A stretch of 64,000 nt of DNA from Sphingomonas melonis. GTDB lineage: Bacteria; Pseudomonadota; Alphaproteobacteria; Sphingomonadales; Sphingomonadaceae. Positions 45,463 to 54,736 of the stretch are shown here, piece after piece. The stretch spans positions 496,001 to 560,000 of the forward strand of contig NZ_JACCBY010000003.1 of assembly GCF_013409985.1 (NCBI RefSeq). Direction: 5' to 3'. Each line of letters opens with the position of its first letter. Positions within the stretch are counted from its first letter, which is position 1. The position numbers were made by a program, and so were the translations under genes. Under the pieces are notes generated by a model. It was not told the origin of the DNA. It did no database searches and worked only from the letters and a program-made list of their open reading frames with translations.

Positions 45463-46551
45463 ATGACCGTAACCAGAGGCTGGATGGGGCTGCCGGCATG
45501 GGCGATCCTGTTCCCGGCGTTGGGCGTGCCGGTCGTGCTGCTGTCGGTCTATGCGATGGGGCTGGTCGGCACGATCGTCGCGGCGGTCGTCCTGATCGGA
45601 TCGGTGGTCGCGGCGGTCCATCATGCCGAGGTGGTCGCGCATCGCGTCGGCGAGCCGTTCGGCACGCTGGTGCTGGCGATCGCGGTGACGGTGATCGAGG
45701 TGTCGCTGATCGTCTCGCTGATGCTGTCCGGATCAGGCGATGTCGCGGCGCTGGCGCGCGACACGGTGTTCGCGGCGATCATGATCATCCTCAACTTCAT
45801 CATCGGCCTCTGCCTGCTGACCGGCGGGCTGAAGCATGGCGAGCAGCGATTCACGTTGCGCGGGATCAGCGCCGCGCTGGCGACGCTGGCCGCGCTGGTC
45901 GTGCTGTCGCTGATCCTGCCCAATTACACGACGAGCGCGGCGGGGCCGACCTATGCGCCGTCGCAGCTGATCTTCGTCGCGATCGTCAGCCTCGTGCTCT
46001 ACGGCACCTTCGTGCTGGTGCAGACGGTGCGGCATCGCGACTATTTCCTGCCCGCCGGCGATGTCGAGCCGGAGGAACATGCGCCGCCACCGAACGATCG
46101 TACCGCGTGGAGCGCGTTCGGCGTGCTGCTGGTCGCGCTGGTCGTGGTGGTGCTGCTCGCCAAGGGGCTGTCGGCGCAGGTCGAGGCGGCGATCCTTGCC
46201 GCCGGGTTGCCGCTGGCGATCGTCGGCGTGGTGATCGCGGCGCTGGTGCTCGCGCCGGAGAGCCTGGCGGCGTACAATGCGGCGCGGCGCGACCGGTTGC
46301 AGACCAGCCTCAATCTCGCGCTGGGATCGGCGCTGGCGACGATCGGGCTGACCATTCCGGCGGTGGCGATCGTCAGCCTGGTGCTCGGGCTGCCGCTGGC
46401 GATGGGGATCGGGGCGAAGAGCATGACCTTGCTTGCGCTGTCGTTGTTCGTGACGACGATCTCGCTGGGGACCGGACGGACCACCGTCCTGCAAGGGGTG
46501 GTGCATCTGGTGATCTTCGCCGCCTATCTGTTCACGACGGTGGTGCCGTAA
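45463..46551 (+). CDS. ChaA-type cation/proton exchanger
   Basis: Predicted 362 aa with about 10-11 membrane helices. The Ca2+/cation antiporter family repeats are visible: HRVGEPFGTLVLAIAVTVIEVSLIVSLM and the second half APESLAAYNAARRDRLQTSLNLALGSALATIGLTIP. This is the ChaA pattern of Ca2+/H+ or Na+/H+ exchange. A strong AGGAGGAGA ribosome-binding site lies just before the ATG. Confidence 0.88.
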   Translation: MTVTRGWMGLPAWAILFPALGVPVVLLSVYAMGLVGTIVAAVVLIGSVVAAVHHAEVVAHRVGEPFGTLVLAIAVTVIEVSLIVSLMLSGSGDVAALARDTVFAAIMIILNFIIGLCLLTGGLKHGEQRFTLRGISAALATLAALVVLSLILPNYTTSAAGPTYAPSQLIFVAIVSLVLYGTFVLVQTVRHRDYFLPAGDVEPEEHAPPPNDRTAWSAFGVLLVALVVVVLLAKGLSAQVEAAILAAGLPLAIVGVVIAALVLAPESLAAYNAARRDRLQTSLNLALGSALATIGLTIPAVAIVSLVLGLPLAMGIGAKSMTLLALSLFVTTISLGTGRTTVLQGVVHLVIFAAYLFTTVVP

Positions 46552-46997
46552 CGCGGGCGTTCAGCGGCGCGCGCGCGCAGCCACGTGCCCAGCGCGAAGA
46601 CCGGCAGCGCCACCACGAGGCGCGGCAGGTGCCCGAGCGCCAGCGCCAGTGCGATCACCACCAGCGCCGGTGCGATGGGGCTCCGGGTGCGGCCGCGTGT
46701 CGCCATTGTCCGGATGACGAGGCCGAGTGCGGTGGCGAGCAACAGCGCGGTCACCGCCGCCTGCACCAGCGCCGCGGTGCCGAGCGGGTCGAGGGTCGCG
46801 TCCACCGGGCCGCTCGCGGCGATGCCGCCGCCGAGCGCCTGGACCGCGATGCCGGCCAGCGACAGGGCGTCGCGCCGGCTGCCGGCTTCGCGCCGTCGTC
46901 GCCAGCGCAGCACGGCCAGTGCGACCAGCGCCACGGCGAACAGGAACAGCCCGGTCGCCAGCGCTGCCAGTCCCGGCAGGCCGGCGGCGTGGATCAC
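46524..46997 (-). CDS. small multi-pass membrane protein, unknown
   Basis: Predicted 157 aa with about four membrane helices (LATGLFLFAVALVALAVL; ALSLAGIAVQALGGGIAAS; LVQAAVTALLLATALGLVI; APALVVIALALALGHLPRLVVALPVFALGTWL). Start GTG 46997 overlaps the stop of the upstream 77-aa gene. Its end overlaps the convergent exchanger gene by 28 nt. I recognise no family. Confidence 0.6.
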   Translation of the reverse strand: MIHAAGLPGLAALATGLFLFAVALVALAVLRWRRRREAGSRRDALSLAGIAVQALGGGIAASGPVDATLDPLGTAALVQAAVTALLLATALGLVIRTMATRGRTRSPIAPALVVIALALALGHLPRLVVALPVFALGTWLRARAAERPRYGTTVVNR

Positions 46998-47227
46998 CGT
47001 GGCCGCTGGCGGCTGGCAAGCCACAGGCCGGCGCCGATCTGCGCCAGCGCGTAGAGCCGGCGGCGGCCCGGCCGGTCGACGAACGGCGCCACGGTCTTCT
47101 CGGCGCCGAGCGATCGGTCCTTCCACAGATCGACGTGCCGGCGCGGCTGGGCGAGTCCGACGAGGCCGTCGCCGACCATGAAGATCGCCGCCATCTCGGC
47201 AGCGCGCGCGGTCCAGGGTGTCGACAT
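46994..47227 (-). CDS. small protein of unknown function
   Basis: Predicted 77 aa (MSTPWTARAAEMAAIFMVGDGLVGLAQPRRHVDLW, ending LYALAQIGAGLWLASRQRPR). Mildly hydrophobic at both ends, possibly membrane-associated. It is 14 nt downstream of the M1 peptidase and overlaps the membrane-protein gene after it, so the three form an operon. No family is recognised. Confidence 0.5.
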   Translation of the reverse strand: MSTPWTARAAEMAAIFMVGDGLVGLAQPRRHVDLWKDRSLGAEKTVAPFVDRPGRRRLYALAQIGAGLWLASRQRPR

Positions 47228-47241
47228 GGCGGGGTCCTCGG

Positions 47242-48945
47242 TCACTTGGGCTTGGGCTGCGCGGCCTTCCACGCCTGATAGGCGTCGATCGCATCGTCCT
47301 GCTTGAGCACGCGCGCCATCGGATCGACGACGACATGCGCGCCCTCCGGCACGGTGATCGTGCCGACGCCGCCGGTCATCGGCACCGTCTGGACGACATT
47401 GTCGACCAACACCTCGACCGGCAGCGGGAAGGGCTTGTTGGTCGGCGTCGTCCATTTCAGCGTCAGCTGCGTCGCGTTGCGCGTTACGGCCAGCTTGGGC
47501 AGCGCCGCCTGGTAAAGATAGACGTCGAAGAACCACTGCCAGTCCTGCCCCGTCACCTGTTTGACGTAGCCGATGAATTCGGGCGTGCTGCGGAACAGCG
47601 GCTGGAAATTGCCCGGCGCCGGATCGGCGCGGCCGTAGACGGTCCAGCGCAGCACCTCGGCGAACGCCTTGTCGCCGATCGCGTTGCGCAGCGTGTGGAG
47701 GATCCACGCGCCCTTGTAATAGATGTCGCCGCCGCGCCCCGGCGAGGTCTTGTAGACGTCGTCGGCGGTCTGCGGCTTGCCGGTGACCAGCGCCGACTGG
47801 TTGAGGATGTTCTTGCGGATGTCGAGCATCATCGCGGCATAGCGCGCCTCGCCCTCGCGCCAGCGGCCGTAGAGCGGCTGCATGTACGAGGTGAAGCCCT
47901 CGTGCATCCAGAAATCGTCCCAATTGGGCGCGGTCATCTGGTTGGCGAACCATTCGTGGCCGAACTCATGCTGGAACAGCCAGTCGAACCCCTCGGGCGC
48001 CTTGGCATAGTCGTTGCCGTAGGCGTTGATCGTCTGGTGCTCCATGCCCTTGTGCGGCGTCTCGACCACGCCGACCTTTTCGGTCGCCCAGGGGTAGGGG
48101 CCGACCACGCTCTCGTAGAAGTCGAGCGTCGGGGCGAATTCGGCGAACAGTTTCTCCGCCTTGTCCTTCTCGCCGGGCAGGTACCAATAGGTCATCGGGA
48201 ATTCGTTGCCGAACCGGCTCTTGTAGGTGCCGGTGAGTTCCTCATACGGCCCGACGTTGAGCGCGATCGCATAGGGATTGGGGTGCGCTGCCTCCCAGTT
48301 CCAGGTGCTGCGGCCGTCGTCGAGATGGTCGACGCCGAGCAGCTTGCCGTTCGATGGCGCCTTCAGGCCCTTGGGCACGGTGATGTGCAGCGTCACCTTC
48401 TCGGGCTCGTAGGTCGGATAGTCGATGCACGGCCAGAACAGGTCGCAGCCCTCGCCCTGCACCGCGGTGGCGACCCAGGGGCTGCCGTCGGGCGTCTTCG
48501 CCCAGACGAAGCCGCCGTCCCACGGCGCGCGCACCGCGGTGTGCGGGCGGCCGCCATAGGTGATCTTGACGGTGAGCTTGGCGTCCTTGGCGGCCTTCTT
48601 GAGCAATTTGATCGTCATCCGGCCTTCCGGATTGGCGAAGCTCGCCGGATCGACGCCGTCGACGGTGACCGCGGTGACGGTGAAATTCTTGTCGAGATCG
48701 ACGACGAGCCGGTCGGTCCGCTCCTTGGCGGTGAAGACGAGCGTCGCGGTGCCGTTGATGACCTCGCGGGCGGGATCGACCTCGATCTGCAGGTCGGCGG
48801 TGTCGAACGTCACCTTCTTCTGCGCCGGGTCGAGCGGGCCGCCCGACGCCGCGGTCTGCGCGCTGAGCGGCGGCTTGCCCGGTTCGGCGGCATACGCGCT
48901 GGTCGACAGCAGCAAGAGGGCGGCGAACGGCAGGCGAAGCGGCAT
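47242..48945 (-). CDS. M1 family zinc aminopeptidase, exported
   Basis: Predicted 567 aa. Signal peptide MPLRLPFAALLLLSTSAYA. Zinc site H326-E-F-G-H330 with E349 (MHEGFTSY), and a GMEHQT exopeptidase loop in place of the classic GAMEN. The N-terminal beta-sandwich precedes it. It trims N-terminal residues of peptides in the periplasm or outside. It is divergent from lon; downstream are two small genes. Confidence 0.92.
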   Translation of the reverse strand: MPLRLPFAALLLLSTSAYAAEPGKPPLSAQTAASGGPLDPAQKKVTFDTADLQIEVDPAREVINGTATLVFTAKERTDRLVVDLDKNFTVTAVTVDGVDPASFANPEGRMTIKLLKKAAKDAKLTVKITYGGRPHTAVRAPWDGGFVWAKTPDGSPWVATAVQGEGCDLFWPCIDYPTYEPEKVTLHITVPKGLKAPSNGKLLGVDHLDDGRSTWNWEAAHPNPYAIALNVGPYEELTGTYKSRFGNEFPMTYWYLPGEKDKAEKLFAEFAPTLDFYESVVGPYPWATEKVGVVETPHKGMEHQTINAYGNDYAKAPEGFDWLFQHEFGHEWFANQMTAPNWDDFWMHEGFTSYMQPLYGRWREGEARYAAMMLDIRKNILNQSALVTGKPQTADDVYKTSPGRGGDIYYKGAWILHTLRNAIGDKAFAEVLRWTVYGRADPAPGNFQPLFRSTPEFIGYVKQVTGQDWQWFFDVYLYQAALPKLAVTRNATQLTLKWTTPTNKPFPLPVEVLVDNVVQTVPMTGGVGTITVPEGAHVVVDPMARVLKQDDAIDAYQAWKAAQPKPK

Positions 48946-49024
48946 TCTGTACTCCCGAATGGACGCGGCGGGTTTCGGCGCTCGGCCCGAGGATGACAAG
49001 ACCCGCCGTGGCCTGATCGCGACG

Positions 49025-49052
49025 ATTGATGGATACGCCCCGATCCCCATAT
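49025..49052 (+). promoter_or_regulatory. candidate heat-shock (sigma-32) promoter of lon
   Basis: ATTGAT (49025-49030) and CCCCATAT (49045-49052) with 14-nt spacing. The -10 is a perfect sigma-32 box and the -35 keeps TTGA. The start codon is 44 nt downstream. lon is a classic heat-shock gene. Confidence 0.5.
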
Positions 49053-49095
49053 AGTGTATCAAAGCCATTCTGTTCGAAGTGGCACCGGAGTACCC

Positions 49096-51489
<2,394 letters not shown>

Positions 51490-51527
51490 GCCGATCGCGG
51501 TTAGGGCGACGCCTTAACGTTTTGAAA

Positions 51528-51553
51528 CCGCTGCGTCCCACCGGACGCAGCGG
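51528..51553 (+). terminator. strong hairpin between lon and hupB
   Basis: CCGCTGCGTCC-CACC-GGACGCAGCGG is an 11-bp perfect stem. No T-run follows, so it may protect the lon mRNA end or work with Rho rather than being a classic terminator. Confidence 0.5.
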
Positions 51554-51642
51554 TATCGATTGACTCTGCCGGGCGAGGCGGCCTTAGTGGTCGTTCTGGC
51601 TTGGCAATGATTCTTCCAAAGGTTCGAAGGGGGCAGTATTCC

Positions 51643-51915
51643 ATGAACAAGCAAGAGCTGATCGCGACGGTCGCCGACACCGCGGGGCTCGCCAAGGGCG
51701 ATGCGATCAAGGCGGTGGAAGCGGTGTTCGACGCGATCACCGACAGCTTGAAGAAGGGCGACGAGGTTCGCCTGGTGGGCTTCGGCACCTTCTCCGTCTC
51801 GAAGCGCAAGGCGTCGCAGGGCCGCAATCCCCGCACGCTGGAGCCGATGACGATCAAGGCATCGAACCAGCCGAAGTTCAAAGCGGGCAAGGGCCTGAAA
51901 GATTCGGTAAACTGA
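51643..51915 (+). CDS. hupB: DNA-binding protein HU
   Basis: Predicted 90 aa, exactly HU length. MNKQELIATVADTAGLAKGDAIKAVEAVFDAITDSLKKGDEVRLVGFGTFSVSKRKASQGRNPRTLEPMTIKASNQPKFKAGKGLKDSVN is a textbook HU with the RNPRT arm Pro intercalating into DNA (shown only as family pattern). It compacts and bends the nucleoid. A TTGACT element at 51560 could be its -35. A GGG-rich ribosome-binding site precedes the ATG. Confidence 0.97.
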   Translation: MNKQELIATVADTAGLAKGDAIKAVEAVFDAITDSLKKGDEVRLVGFGTFSVSKRKASQGRNPRTLEPMTIKASNQPKFKAGKGLKDSVN

Positions 51916-51966
51916 GACTGGACAGCGGCGGCGGCGCCCCGTAAAGGCGCGCCTCCGACAGGTTTC

Positions 51967-52041
51967 GGGCGCGTAGCTCAGCGGTAGAGCACACCCTTCA
52001 CACGGGTGGGGTCACAGGTTCAATCCCTGTCGCGCCCACCA
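51967..52041 (+). tRNA. tRNA-Val(CAC)
   Basis: 75 nt with CCA. Acceptor GGGCGCG/CGCGCCC; D arm GCTCAGCGGTAGAGC; anticodon stem CACCC/GGGTG with loop TTCACAC gives anticodon CAC, reading GTG. T arm ACAGG-TTCAATC-CCTGT. It follows hupB by 51 nt. Confidence 0.97.
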
Positions 52042-52045
52042 TATC

Positions 52046-52078
52046 AGCCCGTCCGATCGCACGATCGGCGGGCTTTTT
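52046..52078 (+). terminator. Rho-independent terminator after tRNA-Val
   Basis: AGCCCGTCCGATCG and CGATCGGCGGGCT form a 13-bp stem with one bulged T, followed by TTTTT. Confidence 0.85.
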
Positions 52079-52200
52079 GGTTTCTTGGCGTCCCGTGTGC
52101 GGGGGCGCGCGCTGACGATCGCGTCCGCATTGGTCGTTGCGGGGCGGGAACAATCCTTCGTCCGCCGAATTAAGTCTCTCAGTTCTAAGGGAGAGAGATC

Positions 52201-52533
52201 ATGGTAGACTATACGACCGACCGCAACGGCGACCGCGTCATCGTCGAACGCCGCGGCGGCGCGGGCCGCGTGCTCGCGATCATCGCGGTCGTTGCGATCA
52301 TCATCGTCGCACTGCTGTTCCTGACCGGCTTCTGGAGCGCGGACGTCACCAAGAAGGGCTCGCTGCCGACCGTCGATGTCAGCGCCAAGGGTGGCTCGCT
52401 GCCGGATGTCGACCTCGATTCGAAGAAGGTCGTCGTCGGCACCAAGGAAACCACCGTCGAAGTCCCCAAGGTGAAGACCGAGAAGGAAACCGTCTCGGTT
52501 CCCGCGATCGGCGTGAAGGACGGCGACAAGTAA
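52201..52533 (+). CDS. small membrane-anchored protein, unknown
   Basis: Predicted 110 aa. A charged N-terminus (DYTTDRNGDRVIVERRGG) precedes one membrane helix (VLAIIAVVAIIIVALLFLTGFW), then a Lys/Val-rich periplasmic tail with repeated acidic/valine patterns (KKVVVGTKETTVEVPKVKTEKETVSVP). GGGAGAGAGA is a strong ribosome-binding site and a terminator follows, so it is a genuine single-gene unit. No family is recognised. Confidence 0.75.
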   Translation: MVDYTTDRNGDRVIVERRGGAGRVLAIIAVVAIIIVALLFLTGFWSADVTKKGSLPTVDVSAKGGSLPDVDLDSKKVVVGTKETTVEVPKVKTEKETVSVPAIGVKDGDK

Positions 52534-52551
52534 GTCTCGCCTGATCCGAAA

Positions 52552-52586
52552 CGGCGGGCGTCCTCCGAAGGGAGGGCGCCCGTTTT
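52552..52586 (+). terminator. Rho-independent terminator
   Basis: CGGGCGTCCTCC-GAAG-GGAGGGCGCCCG with TTTT. A 12-bp stem with one G-T pair, 19 nt after the 110-aa gene. Confidence 0.85.
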
Positions 52587-52660
52587 GCGTCTGGGGTGGG
52601 TGTGCCGCGGAGGGGGCGCAGAAGAGGGAGGCCGAATCGGCATTCATCGTCGCCGCAAAG

Positions 52661-52788
52661 TCCTCCCCCGCCAGGGGGAGGTGGCATGCCGCAGGCATGA
52701 CGGAGGGGGAGGTAAAGTGACACGTTCGTTCCGTGTCCTCCCCCTCCGTCACGGCTTCGCCGCGCCACCTCCCCCTGGCGGGGGAGGA
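52661..52788. repeat. palindromic repeat, family A copy 2
   Basis: TCCTCCCCCGCCAGGGGGAG at the left is mirrored by CTCCCCCTGGCGGGGGAGGA at the right, with inner GGCATGCCGCAGGCATGACGG hairpins in part. It is a close relative of 16313-16458. Confidence 0.85.
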
Positions 52789-52874
52789 TTTGTGTTAGTA
52801 CGCAATCCTGAGATCGTTCAGATGCTTGCGCCATATGGCTCGCTGCCGCGGTCCACTCCCGTCGCAACAAAACC

Positions 52875-52890
52875 GTCACATCCTCGTCAC
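52875..52890 (+). promoter_or_regulatory. candidate Pho box upstream of the lipoprotein/TonB-receptor pair
   Basis: GTCAC-atcctc-GTCAC: two direct copies with an 11-nt period, the spacing of a PhoB box (CTGTCAT-N4 repeats). The downstream genes would fit phosphate-scavenging surface proteins. The match is partial and there is no experimental support. Confidence 0.35.
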
Positions 52891-53011
52891 TGAAACGTCT
52901 CCTGAATCTCATTCAGGCGTCATTTACCGCTCGTACCGCGGCTCCAGGGATCGGTCGAAGGGGGAGCCTTGGCCGACCGTCACAACGACTATCGACCGGG
53001 AGCTTTCGATC

Positions 53012-54631
53012 ATGGCGAGCCACACGCGCATCGGCGCAATCCTCATGGCCTCAACCGCGTGTCTGGCGCTGGCCGGCTGCGGCGGCGCCGACAGCGTCGC
53101 CTCGCCGGGTGCCGGCAGCGTCGTGATCGTCAGCCCGACCCCCACGCCGACCGCCCCCACCCCGTCGCCGACCCCGTCGGCGATCACTGCGGCGCAGTTC
53201 GCCGCCGCCACGACGGTCGGCACGGGCGCCAACGCCATCACCGTGACGGCGGAAGAGCAGCTCGCGATCATCAACACGGGAACCAACAACAACGTCAACG
53301 GTGTCGGTTCGACGCTCAACGGCGTTTACCCGACCTCGGCAACGTCGCTGACCCCGGCCGCTGATCCGTCGCTGATCAACGCCTTCTTCACCAAGACCGA
53401 TTTCGTCGGTGCGCTCAACGGGCCGAACGATACGGCGTTTCAGGATTGGACCTGCAACGCGCCGGGCACCAGCTTCGGCGGTAGCGGTGCCTCCTGCTCG
53501 GCAGTACCGACCGCGGCAATCGGTAGCGGCGGCGCAACCGCGGCGTGCCCGGCCGACACGATCGACGACGGGCTGGTGCAGGGCTTCCGTGCCTGCCGCC
53601 TGCCGCTCAATATCTCGAAGGACACGAACCTGCCCAAGATCTCGGGCGTCTTCTATCGTCTCCGCGGCCAGACCGAGGTCGGTGCCGATCTCGGCGCCAA
53701 CGGCGGCGCCGGCGTGACGCTGACGATCCAGCCTGGCGTCGTCATTGCAGCCGATTCGAGCGAGCCGACCAACGACCTGCTGCTCGTCAACCGCGGTTCG
53801 AAGCTCAACGCGACCGGCACGCGCGCCGCGCCGATCATCTTCACGGCGCAGCAGAACCTGGGCGGCAACAACAATTTCGGCGACGGCAGCCAGGGCCTGT
53901 GGGGCGGCGTCATCCTGCTCGGCCGCGCGCCGACCGCGGTGTGCGTCACCGGCAGCGGCACGCCGCAGCGGCCGTGCGAACTGGCGATCGAGGGCGTGAC
54001 CGGCAAATTCTACGGCGGCACCAACACCGCCGATTCGAGCGGCACGATGTCCTATGTCCAGATCCGCTATTCGGGCATTGCCATCACCGAAGGCAACGAA
54101 CTGCAGGGCCTGACGCTCGGCGGCACCGGGTCGAGCACGCAGCTCGATCACATCCAGAGCCACAACTCGGCGGATGACGGCATCGAGATCTTCGGCGGCA
54201 CCAGCAACCTGAAGTATATCGCGATCACCGGCGCGGACGACGACGGCTTCGACATCGACAACGGCTATCGCGGCTTCATGCAGTTCATGATCGCGATCCA
54301 GAAGGCTTCGGGTGCGACGGTCGACAGCTTCTCGACCGAGATCGACTCGAACAATGCCGAGGACCTGCTGCCGCGGACCTTCGCCACCTACGCCAATTTC
54401 ACCTTCATCCAGACCGCGGCGGCGCCGGCCGCGATCCGCCAGCGCGGCGGCTCGGACATGCGCTTCGTCAACGGCGTCGTCCGTACCCCGTCGGGCGTCG
54501 CCTGCGTCAACATCGTCGCGGGCGAACAGGTCAACGGCGTGCGGACCACGGTGCGCCCGGCCGATCCGAACCTCCAGGACTTCGGTCCGCCGTCGTTCAA
54601 CTCGATCTACTTCGCCTGCCAGGGCCGCTGA
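53012..54631 (+). CDS. beta-helix lipoprotein paired with a TonB-dependent receptor
   Basis: Predicted 539 aa. A lipobox (LACLALAGC) follows the signal, then a long Thr/Pro linker, then a region of right-handed beta-helix character with short repeats such as LTLGGTGSSTQLDHIQSHNSADDGIEIFGGTSNLKYIAITGADDDGFDIDNG. Acidic DDGFDID-type turns could bind metal. It is probably a cell-surface lipoprotein that serves the TonB receptor encoded just downstream. No enzyme motif is recognised. A Pho-box-like site lies upstream. Confidence 0.7.
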   Translation: MASHTRIGAILMASTACLALAGCGGADSVASPGAGSVVIVSPTPTPTAPTPSPTPSAITAAQFAAATTVGTGANAITVTAEEQLAIINTGTNNNVNGVGSTLNGVYPTSATSLTPAADPSLINAFFTKTDFVGALNGPNDTAFQDWTCNAPGTSFGGSGASCSAVPTAAIGSGGATAACPADTIDDGLVQGFRACRLPLNISKDTNLPKISGVFYRLRGQTEVGADLGANGGAGVTLTIQPGVVIAADSSEPTNDLLLVNRGSKLNATGTRAAPIIFTAQQNLGGNNNFGDGSQGLWGGVILLGRAPTAVCVTGSGTPQRPCELAIEGVTGKFYGGTNTADSSGTMSYVQIRYSGIAITEGNELQGLTLGGTGSSTQLDHIQSHNSADDGIEIFGGTSNLKYIAITGADDDGFDIDNGYRGFMQFMIAIQKASGATVDSFSTEIDSNNAEDLLPRTFATYANFTFIQTAAAPAAIRQRGGSDMRFVNGVVRTPSGVACVNIVAGEQVNGVRTTVRPADPNLQDFGPPSFNSIYFACQGR

Positions 54632-54736
54632 GGCCGGGGGCGCCGCCGGTGCCCCTTCACAGCAACGGTGCCGCAGGTGGCGATCCCGTCACCTGCGGAC
54701 ACCTGTATCCAGACTCCTGATCCGGGATTGACGGTC

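Noticed and set aside
52146..52170. GGAAC upstream of the 110-aa membrane protein as an EcfG promoter
   Set aside because: GGAAC is present, but no CGTT follows at 16-17 nt (the sequence there reads AATT).
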